The position numbers and the translations under genes are program-made. A stretch of DNA of 8,647 bases, taken from NCBI GenBank assembly GCA_938004315.1, contig CALKWG010000474.1, positions 1-8,647 on the forward strand, written 5' to 3'. Origin of the DNA: an uncultured Spirochaetaceae bacterium. GTDB taxonomy: Bacteria; Spirochaetota; Spirochaetia; Treponematales; UBA12059. Under the pieces are notes generated by a model. The model saw nothing but the letters and a program-made list of their open reading frames with translations, did no database searches and was not told the DNA's origin. Positions 6,294 to 8,647 of the stretch are shown here, in pieces. Each line of letters begins with the position of its first letter. Within the stretch, counting starts at the first letter, position 1.

Positions 6294-7703
6294 TTATCGA
6301 CCCAGGCAGGAGGCGGCGGTGTTGATCTCCAGGAAGTTGGTCGTGTCGCTCTGCCCCGGCGTCCCGCCTATGATCACTACCAGGTCGTTGCTCTCGATGA
6401 GCTTGCGGTCCACCAGGGACTGCAAGGATCCCGAGACCAGCTGGTCCGTGCTGGAGAAGCCCTTGGACAGCTCGGAGAACACCCCGTACGACAGGCTCAG
6501 GGAGCGCACCGTAGAGGGCTGCGGGCTGAAGGCGTAGACCGGCACGTGGCTGCGGTAGCTCGATATCAGCCTGGCTATGCGGCCCGACTCCGTGTCCGCG
6601 ATGATCGCCTTTACCGGCAGCCGGATCGCGCTCATCGCCGCGCCCCGGGCCAGGTAGTTCCGCACCTGGTTAAAAGTCGCCTCGCTCTCCACGGCCTCGG
6701 CACGCGGCTTCTGGCTCTCCGCCTGCAAGGCTATCTTGGCCATGGTCTTCACGGCCTCCAGAGGGTACTTGCCCTGGGCCGTCTCGCCGGAGAGCATGAG
6801 CGCGTCCGTACCGTCGAAGACCGCGTTGGCCACGTCGGAGACCTCGGCGCGGGTCGGCCGCGGGTTCTCTATCATCGTGTGCAGCATCTGCGTCGCCGTG
6901 ATCACCGGCTTACCCTTCTTCACGCAGGCGTGGATGATATGTTTCTGGATGCCGGGAATGCGCTCCAGGGGTATCTCTACGCCCAGGTCACCGCGCGCCA
7001 CCATCACCCCGTCGGCGAAGTCCAGGATCTCCGGCAGGTTGGTCACGCCCTGGCCGTTCTCGATCTTGGCTATGATCTTGGCCTTGGAGCCATGCGAGTC
7101 CAGGATGCGCCGCACCTCCTGCACGTCCTCCTTGTTGCGCACGAAGGAGTGGGCCACGAAGTCTATATCGTTATCCGCCACGAATTTGAGGAACAGCCTG
7201 TCCTTCTCGGAGAGCGAAGGCACCCGGAGCCCCACGTTCGGCACGTTCACGTTCTTGCGGTTCTTCAGGACCCCGTCGTTCTGCACCTCGCAGAGCAGCA
7301 TCCCGTTCGCCGCGTTCTTGACCAGGATCTCGATGCCGCCGTCGTCCATCAGGATGCGCGAGCCTATGGGCACCTCGGCCGTAAAGCCCGCGTACGATAC
7401 GTTAAAGCCCTTGCGGACCTCGTCCACCTTGGGGATCGTCACCGTCTCGCCGGCCTTGAGCTCCAGGGGCTCCTCCAGGTCGCGCACCCGCACCTCCGGC
7501 CCCTTGGTGTCCACCAGAATGCCTGTCGTGTCGGAGACCTTCCGCACGTTGGCCACCACCTTGGCCGACTCCTCGGGGCCCTGGTGCGCCGTATTGAGCC
7601 GCACCACGTTGACGCCCGCTTCGAATAGCTGCTTAAGGAATTCCGGCTCGCAGTTGCGGTCCGAAATCGTCGCCACGATCTTGGTAAGCTTCTTCGCGTT
7701 CAT
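6294..7703 (-). CDS. pyk: Pyruvate kinase
   Basis: A full-length 469-residue enzyme of glycolysis, converting phosphoenolpyruvate and ADP to pyruvate and ATP in the cytoplasm. The barrel domain starts at TKIVATISD (7-15); the lid (B) domain follows DTKGPEVRV (65-73). Catalytic elements: R35 and N37, D65 and T66, K213 and E215 in [11 protein letters not shown] (the PK signature), D239 in [13 protein letters not shown]271 in TATQML, then the long [23 protein letters not shown] segment with E281-like residues intact. Glu70 is the residue that marks K+-dependent enzymes. The usual NFSHG motif is NTAHQ here (37-41), so the Ser K+ ligand is Ala39; I recall this variant from Bacteroidetes and some spirochaetes. 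The C-terminal domain (about 345-469) includes [10 protein letters not shown], where type I enzymes bind sugar-phosphate effectors; whether it is regulated is unknown. The start matches the family, yet no Shine-Dalgarno sequence precedes it. Confidence 0.97.
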   Translation of the reverse strand: MNAKKLTKIVATISDRNCEPEFLKQLFEAGVNVVRLNTAHQGPEESAKVVANVRKVSDTTGILVDTKGPEVRVRDLEEPLELKAGETVTIPKVDEVRKGFNVSYAGFTAEVPIGSRILMDDGGIEILVKNAANGMLLCEVQNDGVLKNRKNVNVPNVGLRVPSLSEKDRLFLKFVADNDIDFVAHSFVRNKEDVQEVRRILDSHGSKAKIIAKIENGQGVTNLPEILDFADGVMVARGDLGVEIPLERIPGIQKHIIHACVKKGKPVITATQMLHTMIENPRPTRAEVSDVANAVFDGTDALMLSGETAQGKYPLEAVKTMAKIALQAESQKPRAEAVESEATFNQVRNYLARGAAMSAIRLPVKAIIADTESGRIARLISSYRSHVPVYAFSPQPSTVRSLSLSYGVFSELSKGFSSTDQLVSGSLQSLVDRKLIESNDLVVIIGGTPGQSDTTNFLEINTAASCLGR

Positions 7704-8006
7704 AGTATCAGTATGTAAAATGCCGCGCTAAATTGGAAGGGCCTCGGCGGGCCTTTTTAAGGGCTTCGGGGCGCGTCGGCCCCGCCCTGGGACCGGCGAG
7801 GTCGCCGGCGGGCGGAACCTACGGCGCGGGTAGCCGCGAGCGAAGGTCCGCGGGGCCGACCGGGCTCTCCGCGCGTAGTCCTCGCCCCCGCGCGCCCGGC
7901 TCTCGGGGCCGGTCGGCTCCCGCCGCCCGGCCGCCGCTACGCGGCGCGGGCTTACCGGGGCTCCGGGCTACGCGCTGCGATCCCTCGCGCGTCGCCTACG
8001 GGCGCC
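7704..8006. other. Very GC-rich intergenic region with several inverted repeats
   Basis: No convincing gene. Next to pyruvate kinase is a short AT-rich stretch (7704-7734) that must hold its start region, but I cannot name -35 and -10 boxes with confidence. The rest is extremely GC-rich. Palindromes seen: CCGGCG-AGGT-CGCCGG (7793-7808); CGCCGC-TAC-GCGGCG (7932-7946); a long-range pair GCCGACCGG (7855-7863) with CCGGTCGGC (7909-7917), extendable to 12 bases with one mismatch; and GGGCG (8000-8004) with CGCCC (8011-8015), overlapping the TetR stop. A hairpin with a T5 run at 7737-7758 looks like a plus-strand terminator, but no plus-strand gene ends there. The region probably holds the TetR gene's transcript end and the pyruvate kinase promoter and leader. 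Confidence 0.6.
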
Positions 8007-8604
8007 TTAACGCCCCCGGCCGCGGGCCTGGACTCGGGGAGGCTCACGGTTGGGTTCGGCGCGCCCGAGGCGGGGGATCGCCCGGGCCAGGCGCTCCCAG
8101 TCGGGCTCCGGTAAATAGTCGGGATACAGCCGGTCTATGCGTATGAGCGACAGGCCGTGGATATAGGCCCAGGCCGCCGCCGTCTCGTCCAGGTCAGCGC
8201 CGGCCGGGACGCCGGGCTCGGGGCCGGAACGGCCGGCGTCCCGGCCCGTCACGCCCGCCAGGGTCTTGGCCAGGAGCATCAGCGAGCGCCGCGCCCAGAC
8301 CAGCGACTCGTCGGGTACGCGGCAGAGCAGGGAGGAGCTCATGAGTCGGTAGAGCGCCGGGGTCCGGACCGCGAAGCGCATATAGACTAAGCCCATCCCC
8401 TCGACCGTGCCCTCGCCGCCGCGCCGCGTCGCGTCCAACTCGGCGTACAGCCTCTTAAAGCCTTCGTCGGCCAACGCCCCCAGGAAATGGTCCTTGTCCT
8501 TAAAATGCCGGTACGGCGCCGCCTTCGACACGCCCGCCGCCTCGGCCAAGGCCCGTAGGCTCATGGCCTCGGCGCCCTCGCGCTCGAGGGCCTCCAGGCC
8601 CAGG
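8007..8604 (-). CDS. TetR/AcrR-family regulator with WHG-type C-terminal domain, 5' truncated
   Basis: The frame ends at TAA (8009-8007) and runs open into the adapter junction at 8604; 198 genomic residues are visible. Residues 1-45 carry a standard TetR DNA-binding domain (EREGAEAMSLRALAEAAGVSKAAPYRHFKDKDHFLGAL), with the recognition helix around GVSKAAPYRHF. The C-terminal ligand/dimer domain has MRFAVRTPALYRLM and AWAYIHGLSLI, which fits the WHG group. The protein is a one-component repressor or activator responding to an unknown small molecule. About 15 N-terminal residues, the true start and the promoter are missing. The ATG at 8621 must not be used: it lies in adapter sequence. The regulated gene is probably off the window; pyruvate kinase, about 300 bases downstream, is not an obvious target. 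The C-terminal tail is Arg/Gly-rich (RVQARGRGR). Confidence 0.85.
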
Positions 8605-8647
8605 AGATCGGAAGAGCACACGTCTGAACTCCAGTCACCGAATACGA
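8605..8647 (+). other. Illumina TruSeq adapter contamination at the contig end
   Basis: 8605-8638 is the 34-base TruSeq read-1 adapter, beginning AGATCGGAAGAGC and ending CCAGTCAC. The next eight bases, CGAATACG (8639-8646), sit where the i7 index belongs, and the final A fits the first base of the following adapter segment. These bases are artificial and are not part of the genome. Confidence 0.99.

Noticed and set aside
6546..7731. Long plus-strand open frames antisense to pyruvate kinase
   Set aside because: Pyruvate kinase on the minus strand is certain; the antisense frames show no domain and are a codon-bias effect.
7737..7758. Hairpin plus T5 as a plus-strand terminator
   Set aside because: The stem has a bulge and only about six pairs, and no plus-strand gene ends there; kept only as part of the intergenic description.
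7733..8146. 137-residue plus-strand frame over the GC-rich spacer
   Set aside because: Composition is almost only Arg, Gly, Ala, Pro and Ser, it runs antisense into the TetR gene, and it has no clear ribosome site; stop codons are simply rare at this GC content.
1..8647. CRISPR array, tRNA, rRNA, insertion sequence or phage genes
   Set aside because: I saw no regularly spaced repeats, cloverleaf-type sequences, transposase or integrase motifs, or terminal inverted repeats on either strand.

Overview
This window looks like the end of an assembled contig from a GC-rich anaerobic bacterium, most likely a spirochaete. The best lineage clue is the OmpA-like protein, whose N-terminal half and C-terminal domain resemble proteins I know from Treponema/Spirochaeta. 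The pyruvate kinase with an NTAHQ active-site motif and the ferredoxin-like/hybrid-cluster-protein pair also fit a fermentative anaerobe. This assignment rests on recalled family resemblance, not a search.

Layout. Plus strand, left part: a 5'-truncated iron-sulfur protein gene (3-575), then hcp, the hybrid cluster protein (628-2328), ending at a strong terminator hairpin (2343-2376). Everything else is on the minus strand. Read in its direction of transcription (right to left): a 5'-truncated TetR-type regulator (8604-8007), a very GC-rich palindrome-bearing spacer (8006-7704), pyruvate kinase (7703-6294), a secreted OmpA-like protein (6244-4976), a spacer with a hairpin and a G-quadruplex-type motif (4975-4810), a promoter and ArsR-type operator, a CadC-like metal sensor (4755-4381), and a Zn/Cd/Pb-type P1B ATPase (4378-2375). 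The ATPase converges on hcp over a 46-base gap.

How the genes work together. The iron-sulfur protein and hcp form a probable operon for reducing NO or hydroxylamine, with the first protein a plausible electron donor. The cadC-like gene and the ATPase gene form a compact metal-resistance operon: the sensor should bind the palindrome at its own promoter and release it when Cd, Pb or Zn binds. Both metal sites known from CadC are readable in the protein. Pyruvate kinase and the OmpA-like gene are 49 bases apart and may be co-transcribed, but their functions are unrelated.

The last 43 bases (8605-8647) are not genomic. They are the Illumina TruSeq adapter, eight bases that look like a sample index, and the first base of the next adapter segment. 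The adapter creates a false start (MCSSDL...) for the TetR gene. Both ends of the window therefore cut through genes. I found no tRNA, rRNA, CRISPR array, insertion sequence or obviously undescribed multi-gene system; the remaining points of interest are local protein and DNA details listed in the findings.
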